The notes under the pieces: model-generated
What the model saw: the letters and a program-made list of their open reading frames with translations, nothing else
The model's database searches: none
What the model was told of the DNA's origin: nothing
Translations under genes and position numbers: made by a program
Source of the DNA: Galbibacter sp048266365
Lineage (GTDB): Bacteria > Bacteroidota > Bacteroidia > Flavobacteriales > Flavobacteriaceae
Assembly: GCF_048266365.1 (NCBI RefSeq)
Contig: NZ_JBLWZP010000003.1
Coordinates: forward strand, 248,001 to 312,000
Direction: 5' to 3'
Length of the DNA stretch: 64,000 nucleotides
In this document: in pieces, positions 10,057 through 19,356 of the stretch
Position numbering within the stretch: position 1 is the stretch's first letter
How the letters are laid out: each line of letters begins with the position of its first letter

Positions 10057-11262
10057 ATGAAAACGTTTAAAAAACTTAGTCTCATCGCCGGCATGCTCAT
10101 ACCCGCAGCAGCAATCATATCGTGTGAGACCACTAAAAAATCCGAAAAACAAACTCAGGAGCAACAAGATACAAAGGAACTTCAAAATCCAAAAAAACAC
10201 CGAGATGGTATTGTATTAGAAGAATTTGTATACAACACTGCAGATTTTCCGTCAGCCCATTCTGCAACTATGCTGGAACTTGAGAACGGTGATCTCCTAT
10301 GTAGCTTTTTCGGAGGCACCAAAGAACGACATCCAGACGTGGAAATCAAACTTTCACGGAAAAAGCCAGGAGGAGCATGGAGTGCTCCACGAAGCATAGC
10401 AGATGGCGTACAAAAGGATGGAGAACGCTTACCTACATGGAATCCCGTGCTGTTCCAAAACTCAAAAGACACCCTTACTTTATATTATAAAATAGGGCCA
10501 AGTCCGAGCACCTGGTGGGGAATGCAAAAAACTTCCACCGATGGAGGACACACATGGAGCCAAGCACAGCGATTGGATAAAAACGTCATAGGCCCGGTTA
10601 AAAACAAACCAATAACCCTTGAAGATGGTACCATACTTTCCGGATCGAGTACTGAAGATAGTGGATGGAAAGTCCATATTGAACGCAGCACTGACGCCGG
10701 AAAAACATGGAACATTATAGGTCCTCTAAACGATGCTGAAACCATAGGCGCTATTCAACCTACCTTATTAACCTATACAGACGGAAGTATTCAAATGTTA
10801 TGCCGAACCCGAACAGAAGTAGAATACATTAGTGAAACCTGGTCAAAAGACAAGGGTAAAACCTGGTCAAAAATGAGCTTGACAGAGCTTCCGAATAATA
10901 ATTCAGGCCTCGATGCAGTTACACTTAAAGATGGTCGACAGTTATTAATCTACAATCATTCAACCAGAAAACAAAAAGGAATGGGACACAAGGGAAGAGG
11001 GGTATTAAATCTATCCGTAAGCGAAGACGGAAAAAATTGGGAAGCAGCCCTAGTCATAGATTACTTGGACGAACCAGGAAAACAATTTTCATATCCGGCC
11101 ATTATTCAAACAACAGACGGATTGGTACACATCGCATATACCTGGCATAGAAAACGCATAAAGCATGTGGTGGTAGATCCAGAAAAGCTTACTACTTACC
11201 CTATCGTTGACGGTAAGTGGCCAACTGACAAAATTCCATTAATCACTTCTACAGAAAAATAA
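10057..11262 (+). CDS. Sialidase-fold (BNR_2) lipoprotein, probable glycan-cleaving beta-propeller
   Basis: 401 residues with a lipobox (AAIIS-C23). The body is a six-bladed sialidase-type propeller with Asp-box-like turns (STDGGHTWS, STDAGKTWN, SKDKGKTWS) and the BNR_2 opening SAHSATMLELENGDLLCSFFGGTKE, of which only part is conserved outside the family. Such proteins are routinely named exo-alpha-sialidase, but the neighbours (GH78, GH28, GH2, GH141-like) make sialic acid an unlikely substrate. Related sialidase-fold enzymes act as rhamnose-glucuronate lyases (PL42) or on pectic ketosidic sugars (GH33 DHA-type), and either fits this locus. It is the last gene of the plus-strand arm, in operon position after GH78. 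Fold call is firm; reaction is not. Confidence 0.8.
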   Translation: MKTFKKLSLIAGMLIPAAAIISCETTKKSEKQTQEQQDTKELQNPKKHRDGIVLEEFVYNTADFPSAHSATMLELENGDLLCSFFGGTKERHPDVEIKLSRKKPGGAWSAPRSIADGVQKDGERLPTWNPVLFQNSKDTLTLYYKIGPSPSTWWGMQKTSTDGGHTWSQAQRLDKNVIGPVKNKPITLEDGTILSGSSTEDSGWKVHIERSTDAGKTWNIIGPLNDAETIGAIQPTLLTYTDGSIQMLCRTRTEVEYISETWSKDKGKTWSKMSLTELPNNNSGLDAVTLKDGRQLLIYNHSTRKQKGMGHKGRGVLNLSVSEDGKNWEAALVIDYLDEPGKQFSYPAIIQTTDGLVHIAYTWHRKRIKHVVVDPEKLTTYPIVDGKWPTDKIPLITSTEK

Positions 11263-11472
11263 GAACTTTTGAAATAAATTAAATCGGGCAGGATAACAAT
11301 TCTCAATATATCCAATCCGGTGCTTCTTACCATAAATCTAAAGATCTCAAGGTTGTTGGCTATCAATATGTGACTACCCACACAATAAAACGATGTGCGG
11401 GTAGTTCACCATAACCAAATTCATAACTCCCAAAAGTTAAAAGAAGCGGAAATGTCTATACTTCGATATTAG

Positions 11473-11525
11473 AAATTGGATACAGGATTATAGCAGATGC
11501 CAAAACCCAGTATCCAATTTTTAAA
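11473..11525 (+). terminator. Probable terminator after the GH78-BNR_2 genes
   Basis: Perfect 11-bp inverted arms (11473-11483 and 11510-11520, AAATTGGATAC and its complement) enclose a 26-base loop, with a short T run at the right edge. It lies between the convergent BNR_2 and GH16 genes. A second hairpin without a T tract lies at 11374-11404 (CTACCC stem), so the 11263-11528 gap holds two convergent-end structures and no gene. Confidence 0.5.
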
Positions 11526-11528
11526 TAA

Positions 11529-12680
11529 TTACTGGTAAATCCTTACATAATCTATCTCAAAGGTACCTTCTGAAAAATCTTCCGGCACTTCCCCACCCAA
11601 GTTGCCGCCAATGGCAATATTAAGTAAAAGATAATGCTCATGATTAAAAGGTCTATTAGAGCCATTGATAAATTCATAAACCAGGGTATCATCCACATAG
11701 GTTTTAAGGCTTTCGCCATCCCATTCTAAAGCATAGATATGGTATTCTGTCGAAGCATTTACTATAGGGGTCTCTCCTCCCTCGTCATTATATTCCTTGG
11801 TGTTAAGATCACCCCAATGAAAATGTGAAATTGTTGAATTTTTATCCCAACCGGTTTGTTCCATTATATCGATCTCACCACACAGTGGCCAACCTACACT
11901 ACCATACTTATCACCAAAGTAATTCCCTACCTCATTTGAATTTGCACCTAAAGTCCAGATTGCTGGCCAAGCACCGGCAGTACTTGGAAGTTTCGCACGC
12001 ACCTCTATCTTACCGTAAGTAAAGGCAATTTTAGAATTCAAACGTGCAGAAGTATAGGCTTTGGTTGAACCCTGATATGTATATTGTTCCTTAAATGCTT
12101 TAATCTTAAGAGAACCATCACTTACAAAAGAGTTTTCAGCCCTATCGGTATAGTGTTGAAGTTCTCCATTATGCCAACTCCCATTATCAGGTGGGATGAT
12201 TTGGTGATGCCACTTTTCGGTATCGGGACGTCCTTCATACTCAAACTCATCAGCGAATATTAAGGTTGTAAATTTCTCATCGCTTTTAAAGACCTCTACA
12301 TTTGTGGTCTTGGTGATAAATTTCCCATTTGCGGAATAAGCCCATGCAGCTATATTATGGGAACGGGTACCAATTTCACTAAACTGGTGTTCTAAAGTTC
12401 CGCTTTGGCTTTCTATCAGGTCACCACTATCAATCCTAAAAGCATATTTAGTGGCATTATTTGCTCTTGCAGTTATGGTGACTTTTCCAGAGCCATCTCC
12501 TAAAGCATTAGCATCATTGGCGCCAAGAATAGCGACTTCAAGTACCAAGTCAGATGGCAGCTCATCGGTTTGAGAATCCCCAGAACTGCAAGCTAAGGAG
12601 AAGACCAGGGTCAAAAGGGATATACTGAATATACTCATTTTAAAAATTTGATAAATAGGTGAATTATTCTTTTTTTTCAT
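11529..12680 (-). CDS. GH16 family beta-1,3-glucanase (laminarinase-like), lipoprotein
   Basis: 383 residues. Lipobox at C31 (FSLAC), then a PKD-like beta-sandwich (about 45-132) and a GH16 jelly-roll catalytic domain (about 138-383). The retaining-enzyme signature GEIDIMEQ is present, giving nucleophile E269, D271 and acid/base E274. The loop NGELQHYTDRAENSFV and the spacing EIDIME (with the extra methionine) match laminarinase-type GH16_3 rather than agarases or carrageenases. The predicted reaction is endo-hydrolysis of beta-1,3-glucan at the outer membrane. It is the last gene of the susC-susD-binding protein-GH16 operon and supplies oligosaccharides to the transporter. Laminarin is therefore the best substrate guess for the whole locus. 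Confidence 0.93.
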   Translation of the reverse strand: MKKKNNSPIYQIFKMSIFSISLLTLVFSLACSSGDSQTDELPSDLVLEVAILGANDANALGDGSGKVTITARANNATKYAFRIDSGDLIESQSGTLEHQFSEIGTRSHNIAAWAYSANGKFITKTTNVEVFKSDEKFTTLIFADEFEYEGRPDTEKWHHQIIPPDNGSWHNGELQHYTDRAENSFVSDGSLKIKAFKEQYTYQGSTKAYTSARLNSKIAFTYGKIEVRAKLPSTAGAWPAIWTLGANSNEVGNYFGDKYGSVGWPLCGEIDIMEQTGWDKNSTISHFHWGDLNTKEYNDEGGETPIVNASTEYHIYALEWDGESLKTYVDDTLVYEFINGSNRPFNHEHYLLLNIAIGGNLGGEVPEDFSEGTFEIDYVRIYQ

Positions 12681-12776
12681 CGTTATAAATTTTAGAATTA
12701 AGCTCTCCCCCTTTTGGAAGAGAGCTTAAGCTTTTCTAAACTAATATTCCATAGTATTCAAGGAACCTAATCTTAC

Positions 12777-14441
12777 CTATTGCTTGTAAAAATATATATT
12801 ATCTACCAACAAAGTCATAGTTCCAGCTGGTTGGCCTGAATAGATCAACTGGGCGATATTTGCTCTTGTGCTTAGGTTCGTAAAGTCGCTGAGTGGAATA
12901 TCAAGAGAAATCCAAGTATTCTGTTCTGGGCTTTCTATGGTTATTTCATGTTCCACATCATCTCCGCCATCATAGGCTCCATTGGCCCCAAAATCAACAA
13001 GTTTTATCCTGATCTGCGTTGCATCTCCTGTCCAGACATCTGTATGGAAATGAGTCATCTCTGTGGCATCAATTTGATTTGTTACCGTTTCTATGCCTAC
13101 AAAATTTAAATCACTGTATTTTTTGACTGCATTGCCATCTATGTCTATATCTTCTAAAGTGGCTGCAGACCAGTCCGTTCTCCAGGTATCTACACTAACA
13201 TTGGTGTAGGCATCACTGAATAGTGAGATTACATCCGCTGCTGCAAGTGTCGGTGTTGCAGCCGGAGCTGTTGGTCCTGTTGCGGGGGGTGCATGAAAAT
13301 AAATGTTGTCCAGATAAATCGTTCCATTACCATCAAGCTTCAACTGAATAATATCCTTCAAATCTACCACTTCTGAGAATTCACTCAGTGGAATATCAAG
13401 GCTCACCCATTGTCCTGTTGTGACAGCAAAGCTATAAGGCGTTTCAGCAGGACCGGTGCTTATTAGTGATAAATTAATTGTGGAGGAGTCCGCTGTCCAG
13501 TAGTCCACATGTAACATAGTCATTGCTGAAACATCAATACTTGAAGCTAAAGCTACTCCTTGATAATTTAGATTTGCCAATTTAAGGGTGTTATCTCCCG
13601 CTACGAGTTCCTGTGTAACTTGTGTTGATTGTCCCCAATTTGGATTAAAATCCGTTCCTTCCACATTGGTATAGGCATCACTGAAAATTGAAATCACTTG
13701 GGCGCCGTCAGCAGTTGGTGTTGGCGCAGCACTAGTTGGAGCATCAGAATCTCCCGGTTCTTCGGCTGCTCCTTCAGCCAATGTAATATCATCAAAATAG
13801 TAAGTAGATGGAGCCTCCTTCGTACCATTAAAACCAAAGAACAGAACAATCCGATCGAATTTATCCGTATCACTTGGTGAGAAAGCAAAAGAAAGTTCCT
13901 CCCATTGATTTGCAACCGTTGTAGTTGCCTGAACTTCTTTAGCTATTGATCCATCAGCAGAATTTTCAAATTTCAAAAGGACGATTTGATCAGCAGCAGG
14001 AGCATACACTTTTACCTTAATGGTCTGTAAGGCAGTAAAATCAACTTTAGCTGCCAAATCATAAAAGAAACCAGCCCAAGGCTCTACCCCTTCAGTTTGG
14101 CTATACGCAACCACATAGGCCGAAGTATTGCTTCCGGAAGGATCCGGATTCGCTACAAACTCATGGGTAAAGGAACCATCCTTTTCTCCGAAAAAAGTAG
14201 GCTCTGCTCCCTTGCATTCGAAATCGATGCCATCACTTAAAAGTGGTACATAAATCTCGAATTCACATGGAGCCCCTGGTTCCGGCTCAGGTGCGGGAGT
14301 TGGGGGAACATAGGCTGATGGAGGTGGCATATCATCTATAGTATCACAGGACCCTACACTTACAAGGATCCCAAAGAGCAACAGCAGCGATAAAATTGCT
14401 TTGCTTTGGTTTGGTATATAATTGTTTTTATGGATGTTCAT
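12777..14441 (-). CDS. Surface glycan-binding lipoprotein with three CBM-like beta-sandwich modules
   Basis: 554 residues. Lipobox at C32 (VSVGSC), a proline-rich linker (about 39-57), then three related beta-sandwich modules at about 60-223, 248-383 and 403-553. The second and third are clear internal repeats: both open with VIS(I/L)FSDAYTNV, both contain W(V/I)SLDIPLS(E/D)F, and both end (Y/V)DNIYF. The first is a more distant version ending YYFDDITL. Aromatic residues recur at matching places in the repeats, as expected for glycan-binding faces. No catalytic residues are seen. Its position directly after susD and before the GH16 gene is that of the SusE/F-like surface glycan-binding protein in laminarin PULs, where it retains polysaccharide at the cell surface. 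Role inferred from architecture and context. Confidence 0.85.
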   Translation of the reverse strand: MNIHKNNYIPNQSKAILSLLLLFGILVSVGSCDTIDDMPPPSAYVPPTPAPEPEPGAPCEFEIYVPLLSDGIDFECKGAEPTFFGEKDGSFTHEFVANPDPSGSNTSAYVVAYSQTEGVEPWAGFFYDLAAKVDFTALQTIKVKVYAPAADQIVLLKFENSADGSIAKEVQATTTVANQWEELSFAFSPSDTDKFDRIVLFFGFNGTKEAPSTYYFDDITLAEGAAEEPGDSDAPTSAAPTPTADGAQVISIFSDAYTNVEGTDFNPNWGQSTQVTQELVAGDNTLKLANLNYQGVALASSIDVSAMTMLHVDYWTADSSTINLSLISTGPAETPYSFAVTTGQWVSLDIPLSEFSEVVDLKDIIQLKLDGNGTIYLDNIYFHAPPATGPTAPAATPTLAAADVISLFSDAYTNVSVDTWRTDWSAATLEDIDIDGNAVKKYSDLNFVGIETVTNQIDATEMTHFHTDVWTGDATQIRIKLVDFGANGAYDGGDDVEHEITIESPEQNTWISLDIPLSDFTNLSTRANIAQLIYSGQPAGTMTLLVDNIYFYKQ

Positions 14442-14478
14442 TTTTTTTTTGAATTTAAGTTAATCCTGAGTTATTCCC

Positions 14479-16092
14479 TTAGTTATACCCTTCATTTTGA
14501 GGATAGTTTGGACCTAAAAGATCCATCTGTTGCTGAGGGATAGGCCAGTTTTTCATGTACTCTCTCAAGAGCTCTTTAGGGTTCCCTTCAGGATAAGACT
14601 CATTCATATTATCATTATTCATATGATCCAATAAGAATTCATATAGCTTACCTGTTCTTTTCAAGGTAAACCAACGCTGCCCTTCAAAGGCTAATTCCCG
14701 AGCTCTTTCATCCAAAACTGCCTGTAGATCGATTGTGTTAACAGGGTCTGTATTTGCTCTCTCCCTAACCTGGTTGAGATATTCTAAAGCTTTAGTGGTG
14801 TTGTTTAACATCATATGAGCCTCAGCACCGATAAGATAGGTTTCTGCCAATCTATAAATCATGATATTCTTGAAATGATTTCTATCTGTGGGCTCCACAT
14901 TCTCATCAAAGAATTTTAATACTCCCGGGTTTTGTCTTCTGTAATAGAGCATAAACTCATTTTGGTCCGTTGGGTGGTTCTCGTATAAGTCTAGAGGATC
15001 TCCTAATTCCTTTCCTGGAGGAAGCGCCGTTGGATCATTATAGGCATATTCGAATACATAATAGGTGCCATTTTTTCTATTGTCATCCGGATCTTCGTTT
15101 AGAAGGTCGATCACATACTGGTTTAACGACATAAATCCAGCACCTGCACCTCCATTTTCTACAGACTGTATCATTCCAGGAGCATCCGAATAACCGGCAA
15201 CCACATTCCAACTCATAATATGAGGACTACCTCCTCCAATGGTCTCTTTCATGAAATTGACGGTGAAAAGTGATTCAGAATTATCTAAACTTCCTGCGAA
15301 CACTTGTTCTGTCGGTACCAGTGAATGATATCCACTGTTGATCACAGCATCAGTCTGAGCTGCAGCTTCTGCCCAGTCATTTTCCCACATGGCTACTTTA
15401 GCTCTGAGATGTCTTGCAGCTCCTTGCCCCCATCGTCCAAACTGTTCAGGCGTATAATCTAAGTGTTGAATTGCGAAGTCCAGATCAGATCGTAAAAGTG
15501 CAAAAATCTCTTCTGGCGAAGATTTATCCTGAGGCACATCAAAGGCATTCTCCGGTGTTGTTGGCTCAGTGGTAATATAGATATTATTGAAAAGGCGATA
15601 AAGTGAGAAAAAGGCATGTGCCCTCATGGTCTTGGCCTCTGCCAAGATTTGATCCCTTCTATCTTGGCCAATGTCAGTCAAGTTTTCAGCACTCTTAATA
15701 ATAGCATTAGTTCTATCGGCTAAGCGGTAATAATGTACCCAATGCGCGTTAATTCCCGATGTGGTTCCATAATCTCCTAAGCTAGCTCCCCAAAGTAATC
15801 TACTGTACAGGGAAACTTCACCGGTAATCCCGACACCCAAATCACTCTTTGCTTGAAGAATTAGCGGGTATGTTCCGTTGAGACTTTGATCCTGGTAGAT
15901 ATTTCTATTAAGGGAATACAAGCCAACTACTGCTGATTCCAATCCCTCAGCTGTGGAGTATAGAAAATCAACAGAGGTGTCTGAATGCAAACTATCCTCC
16001 AAAAAATCCTTCTCACATGAGGTGAATAAAACAAGGGACAGCAGTACTGCAAAAACCCCTTTTGATGATACTATATAATGTTTGTTTTTCAT
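14479..16092 (-). CDS. SusD-family outer-membrane glycan-binding lipoprotein
   Basis: 537 residues. Lipobox LFTS-C26 and the RagB/SusD layout: N-terminal TPR-type helices (AEAKTMRAHAFFSLYRLFNNI, given here only as a landmark near residues 145-165), a variable binding insert, and the C-terminal family ending with RARELAFEGQRWFTLKRTGKL (about 460-485) and NPKELLREYMKNWPIPQQ. It forms the lid of the SusC barrel and captures oligosaccharides. It lies 10 bases downstream of susC in the usual translation-coupled order. Sequence motifs do not reveal the ligand; the GH16 enzyme in the operon suggests beta-1,3-glucan. Confidence 0.95.
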   Translation of the reverse strand: MKNKHYIVSSKGVFAVLLSLVLFTSCEKDFLEDSLHSDTSVDFLYSTAEGLESAVVGLYSLNRNIYQDQSLNGTYPLILQAKSDLGVGITGEVSLYSRLLWGASLGDYGTTSGINAHWVHYYRLADRTNAIIKSAENLTDIGQDRRDQILAEAKTMRAHAFFSLYRLFNNIYITTEPTTPENAFDVPQDKSSPEEIFALLRSDLDFAIQHLDYTPEQFGRWGQGAARHLRAKVAMWENDWAEAAAQTDAVINSGYHSLVPTEQVFAGSLDNSESLFTVNFMKETIGGGSPHIMSWNVVAGYSDAPGMIQSVENGGAGAGFMSLNQYVIDLLNEDPDDNRKNGTYYVFEYAYNDPTALPPGKELGDPLDLYENHPTDQNEFMLYYRRQNPGVLKFFDENVEPTDRNHFKNIMIYRLAETYLIGAEAHMMLNNTTKALEYLNQVRERANTDPVNTIDLQAVLDERARELAFEGQRWFTLKRTGKLYEFLLDHMNNDNMNESYPEGNPKELLREYMKNWPIPQQQMDLLGPNYPQNEGYN

Positions 16093-16102
16093 GATGTTTT
16101 TT

Positions 16103-19072
16103 TTAGAATCCTAGTTTTACGCCTAAAGTGATATTCCGTGTTTCAGGGAATTCAGACTCCCAGCCCGATACAGGCGGTTGTTCTGGACTATACGACCTAA
16201 AGTCCGTGGAAGTAAATAGATTGGTACCCGTGATGTATACATTGGCACTCTGAATACCAAACTTTGAAAGACTTTCATGGGGAATATTATATCCCAAGGA
16301 AAGGGTTCTCAGTCTGACATAAGAAGCTTCTCTTACTGCAAAAGAATACAGATGTAAATGCGTATCCGGTTTTGGACGCGGGTATGCTGTAGAAGGGTGC
16401 TCAGGAGTGTAATATTTGGTACGAATTCCATTTATTGCACCTTTCCAAAGTTCTCCATTGGCCAGTACAGGATTGAGCTTTGTAGCGCCTTGTACAATAT
16501 AAATATCTGCAAATAAGTCAAAGTTTTTATAAGAAATTGTATTGGTAATAGATCCATACCAATCAGGATCTGCTGTGGTAAAAACATTATCCCTATCGTC
16601 GATTTGTCCATTTCCATCTTGATCCACCACACGAACATCTCCCGGTTGAGCCAGTGGATTTCCTGTGCTAGCGATATCATCTCCTTCTTGGTAGATTCCA
16701 TCATATTGTGGTAACCAGATATTATTTATTGATTGACCGACAGAAAGTCTTCTTCCCCAAGTATCTGTCATATCGATTGGATTACCCTGGTCGTCAAGTT
16801 CTCCAGTTAACGCAATGATTTCATTCTCATTTTTAGAGAAGATCAAACCTAAGGTCCATCTAAAGTCACCATCTCTAAAAAAATTGGTCATTAAAGAGCC
16901 TTCTATCCCTCTATTCTCGAGTTCTCCTGCATTAAAACGCATGACGTTAAAACCAGTAGTTCCAGCGATAGATCGATCCAGTAACAGATCTTTAGTGTTG
17001 GATTTATAATATTCAAATGTACCTTCAAACAGGTTGTTGAACAATCTAAAGTCCACCCCAGCATTCAAAGTTGTAGTTGTCTCCCATTTGAGATTAGGAT
17101 TAGGCAATCGAGAGGAAGGCGTTGATCCTGCCACAGTTTCACCTCCAAACACATAAGGGACATCGTCTGCAACCCCCAACGATTCTAACGGATTAATTCC
17201 CTGGTTACCTGTATTACCATAACTGACCCTGAACTTCATTTGGTCTATCGCATCAACGCCTTGCATAAAAGGTTCATTATGCATCTTCCAAGCTACAGAA
17301 ACTGCCGGGAAGTAACCCCATTTGTTGTTTTCTGCAAACACGGAGGCACCATCAGCCCTAGCTGTAGCTTCGAGTAAGTAGCGATCAAGGTAGCCATAGC
17401 GAACCCTTCCCATAAAGGAGAGTAACCTACGCTGAGAAACATCTCTAATACTGTTGAGCAGTACAGTGGCATTACCATTAAAACCTAAGGCGTCATTGGT
17501 AAACCCTGACTTATCCAGTTGGGTATATTCGGTGCGTTGTTCATCAAATCCCTGCACAGCAGTAAAGTCTAACGAATGATTTTCGTTGATCTCAGGGGTG
17601 TAGTTCACGATATTCTCTACCAAGACTTGTTTAAATAGCGTGTTGGATAAGACACCAATACCGTCATTACCTTCATCTCCTGCTGAATGCAAGGAACTTC
17701 TATATATTCCCCTATTGGTATTTCTGTTCCTTAAAAATGTTTTTAAGGTATAACTCAATTGAGGTGCAATATCATATACTAAACTAAGGCTCACATCGGT
17801 TAAATTAATTTTACTCTCATCCATGGACTCTCGTTGATCCCATAGTGGATTTACCGCTGTGTTAGTAGGTCCTAAATAATATTTTTCTAATGCTCCTTCA
17901 TCGTTAAAAGGTTTTGCTAAAGGCGTAATAGTAGTGAAATTAAGTCCTCCGGTTTCACGATCTTGTTTGGCATTTTGATAATTCAAAATCCCTCTTAACA
18001 ATAGCTTATCGGTGAGTCGTTGTTCCAAGTTCAATTTAAAAGATCCTCTCTTGTAGCCCGAATTGGGGATAATCCCCTGTTGATCAAAATAATTAACACT
18101 GGAAAATATTTTGGTTTGCTCCGTTCCTACAGAGAAACTAAGAGAATGACTTTGGATCACGGCATCTCTTAATACGAGATCTTCCCAGTCAACAAAATTT
18201 TTGTTGTCTATGGCCTCCAGTTCAAAAGGAGAAAAGATATTCTCATCATTCAGGTAATCTCCTGTAAACCTATTTCTATTGGCTTCTCTTTTTAAGTCAA
18301 TATACTGTTGTCCGTTATATTGATTGAAATTTTTGGTAAGGCTCTGAATGGTAGTATAACCATGGTATTCGATTTTAGGTTTACCCACCTTACCTCTCTT
18401 TGTAGTGACAAGGACAACACCATTGGAAGCTCTAGATCCGTAAATTGCTGTAGAAGCAGCATCTTTAAGAATCTCAATATTGGCAATATTATCCGGAGCT
18501 ACATCATTAAGGTTATCATAAGGCAGTCCATCTACAATAATAAGCGGGCTATTTCCACCGGGAGCTACTGAAACATTACCACGAATAACAATGTCAGAAT
18601 TTCCTCCCGGTCTGGCATCACCAAGATTAACTTGTACACCAGCTGCCCTTCCACGAAGCATTTCGGAAACATTGGTGGTGGGAACGGTTGTCGCCTCCTC
18701 CACTTCAACGCTGGCCACAGAGCCTACTACATTGCTTTTTCGTTGCGTACCATAGCCTACGACGATGACCTCGTCTAAGGCTTGAAAGTCCGCCACCAGC
18801 AATGGATTGATGACTTGCTTGTCACCCACAGTTATTTCTTGTGTTACGAATCCAATATAACTGAATACAAGAACATCAGTTTCGGAAACCCCATCAATAG
18901 TGAAATTTCCATCAAAATCACTTACAACACCTGTAGTGGTTCCTTTAACAAGGATGTTCACTCCAGGTATTGGTCCAGTATTGTCGGATACTGTCCCACT
19001 CACAGTCTTAGTTTGTGAAAAACCAAAGGCCGTACATAGTAATAGTACTATGGTTAGAATGCCATACTTCAT
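16103..19072 (-). CDS. SusC-family TonB-dependent outer-membrane transporter
   Basis: 989 residues. Signal peptide (1 to about 19), a carboxypeptidase-regulatory-like beta domain (about 20-100, KTVSGTVSDNTGPIPGVNI), the short TonB-interacting stretch EVIVVGYGTQRKS (about 102-114), a plug domain (SNGVVLVTTKRGK near residue 225) and a large beta-barrel ending in an aromatic residue (GVKLGF). This is the SusC signature set. With the SusD lid it imports oligosaccharides by TonB energy. It is the first gene of the operon, and the 284-base upstream region (19073-19356) holds the CTCTACA boxes. Probably laminarin oligosaccharides, by association with the GH16 gene. Confidence 0.96.
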   Translation of the reverse strand: MKYGILTIVLLLCTAFGFSQTKTVSGTVSDNTGPIPGVNILVKGTTTGVVSDFDGNFTIDGVSETDVLVFSYIGFVTQEITVGDKQVINPLLVADFQALDEVIVVGYGTQRKSNVVGSVASVEVEEATTVPTTNVSEMLRGRAAGVQVNLGDARPGGNSDIVIRGNVSVAPGGNSPLIIVDGLPYDNLNDVAPDNIANIEILKDAASTAIYGSRASNGVVLVTTKRGKVGKPKIEYHGYTTIQSLTKNFNQYNGQQYIDLKREANRNRFTGDYLNDENIFSPFELEAIDNKNFVDWEDLVLRDAVIQSHSLSFSVGTEQTKIFSSVNYFDQQGIIPNSGYKRGSFKLNLEQRLTDKLLLRGILNYQNAKQDRETGGLNFTTITPLAKPFNDEGALEKYYLGPTNTAVNPLWDQRESMDESKINLTDVSLSLVYDIAPQLSYTLKTFLRNRNTNRGIYRSSLHSAGDEGNDGIGVLSNTLFKQVLVENIVNYTPEINENHSLDFTAVQGFDEQRTEYTQLDKSGFTNDALGFNGNATVLLNSIRDVSQRRLLSFMGRVRYGYLDRYLLEATARADGASVFAENNKWGYFPAVSVAWKMHNEPFMQGVDAIDQMKFRVSYGNTGNQGINPLESLGVADDVPYVFGGETVAGSTPSSRLPNPNLKWETTTTLNAGVDFRLFNNLFEGTFEYYKSNTKDLLLDRSIAGTTGFNVMRFNAGELENRGIEGSLMTNFFRDGDFRWTLGLIFSKNENEIIALTGELDDQGNPIDMTDTWGRRLSVGQSINNIWLPQYDGIYQEGDDIASTGNPLAQPGDVRVVDQDGNGQIDDRDNVFTTADPDWYGSITNTISYKNFDLFADIYIVQGATKLNPVLANGELWKGAINGIRTKYYTPEHPSTAYPRPKPDTHLHLYSFAVREASYVRLRTLSLGYNIPHESLSKFGIQSANVYITGTNLFTSTDFRSYSPEQPPVSGWESEFPETRNITLGVKLGF

Positions 19073-19291
19073 CTTTTAGATTTTTAGAGTTTTTAGTTAG
19101 AGAGGTAAATATAGCTGCTAAAGATTTTGTTACTCAAAAAGCGACCTCTATAAAAAACCTACATAAAGCATTTAGAGGGGAGTAAAAATTAATTATCCTC
19201 AGAAAAGCCTATGAAAATGCAATAAATCCATAAAACATAAGAGTTCAGAAGTATCATAACACCGCAGTGAAAAACAAAAATATATACTCGT

Positions 19292-19330
19292 TGTAGAGTC
19301 AATGTAGAGGTTGATTTTACATTTGTAGAG
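19292..19330 (-). promoter_or_regulatory. Three CTCTACA direct repeats upstream of laminarin-type susC
   Basis: Read on the susC (minus) strand, the heptamer CTCTACA occurs three times (19324-19330, 19303-19309, 19292-19298). Start-to-start distances are 21 and 11 bp, close to two and one helical turns. The boxes lie 220-258 bases upstream of the susC start. A possible -7 element (TATGTTTT) follows downstream near 19230-19237. Similar heptamers appear upstream of the neighbouring regulator gene at 22228-22234 and 22251-22257, so these are good candidates for its binding sites. Confidence 0.5.
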
Positions 19331-19356
19331 GATGCTTCTGTCCAAAGTAGTTTGGA

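Noticed and set aside
10057..11262. Sialidase function for the BNR_2 lipoprotein
   Set aside because: Only the fold supports it; the neighbours handle rhamnose, galactose and uronates, and no sialic acid catabolism gene is present.
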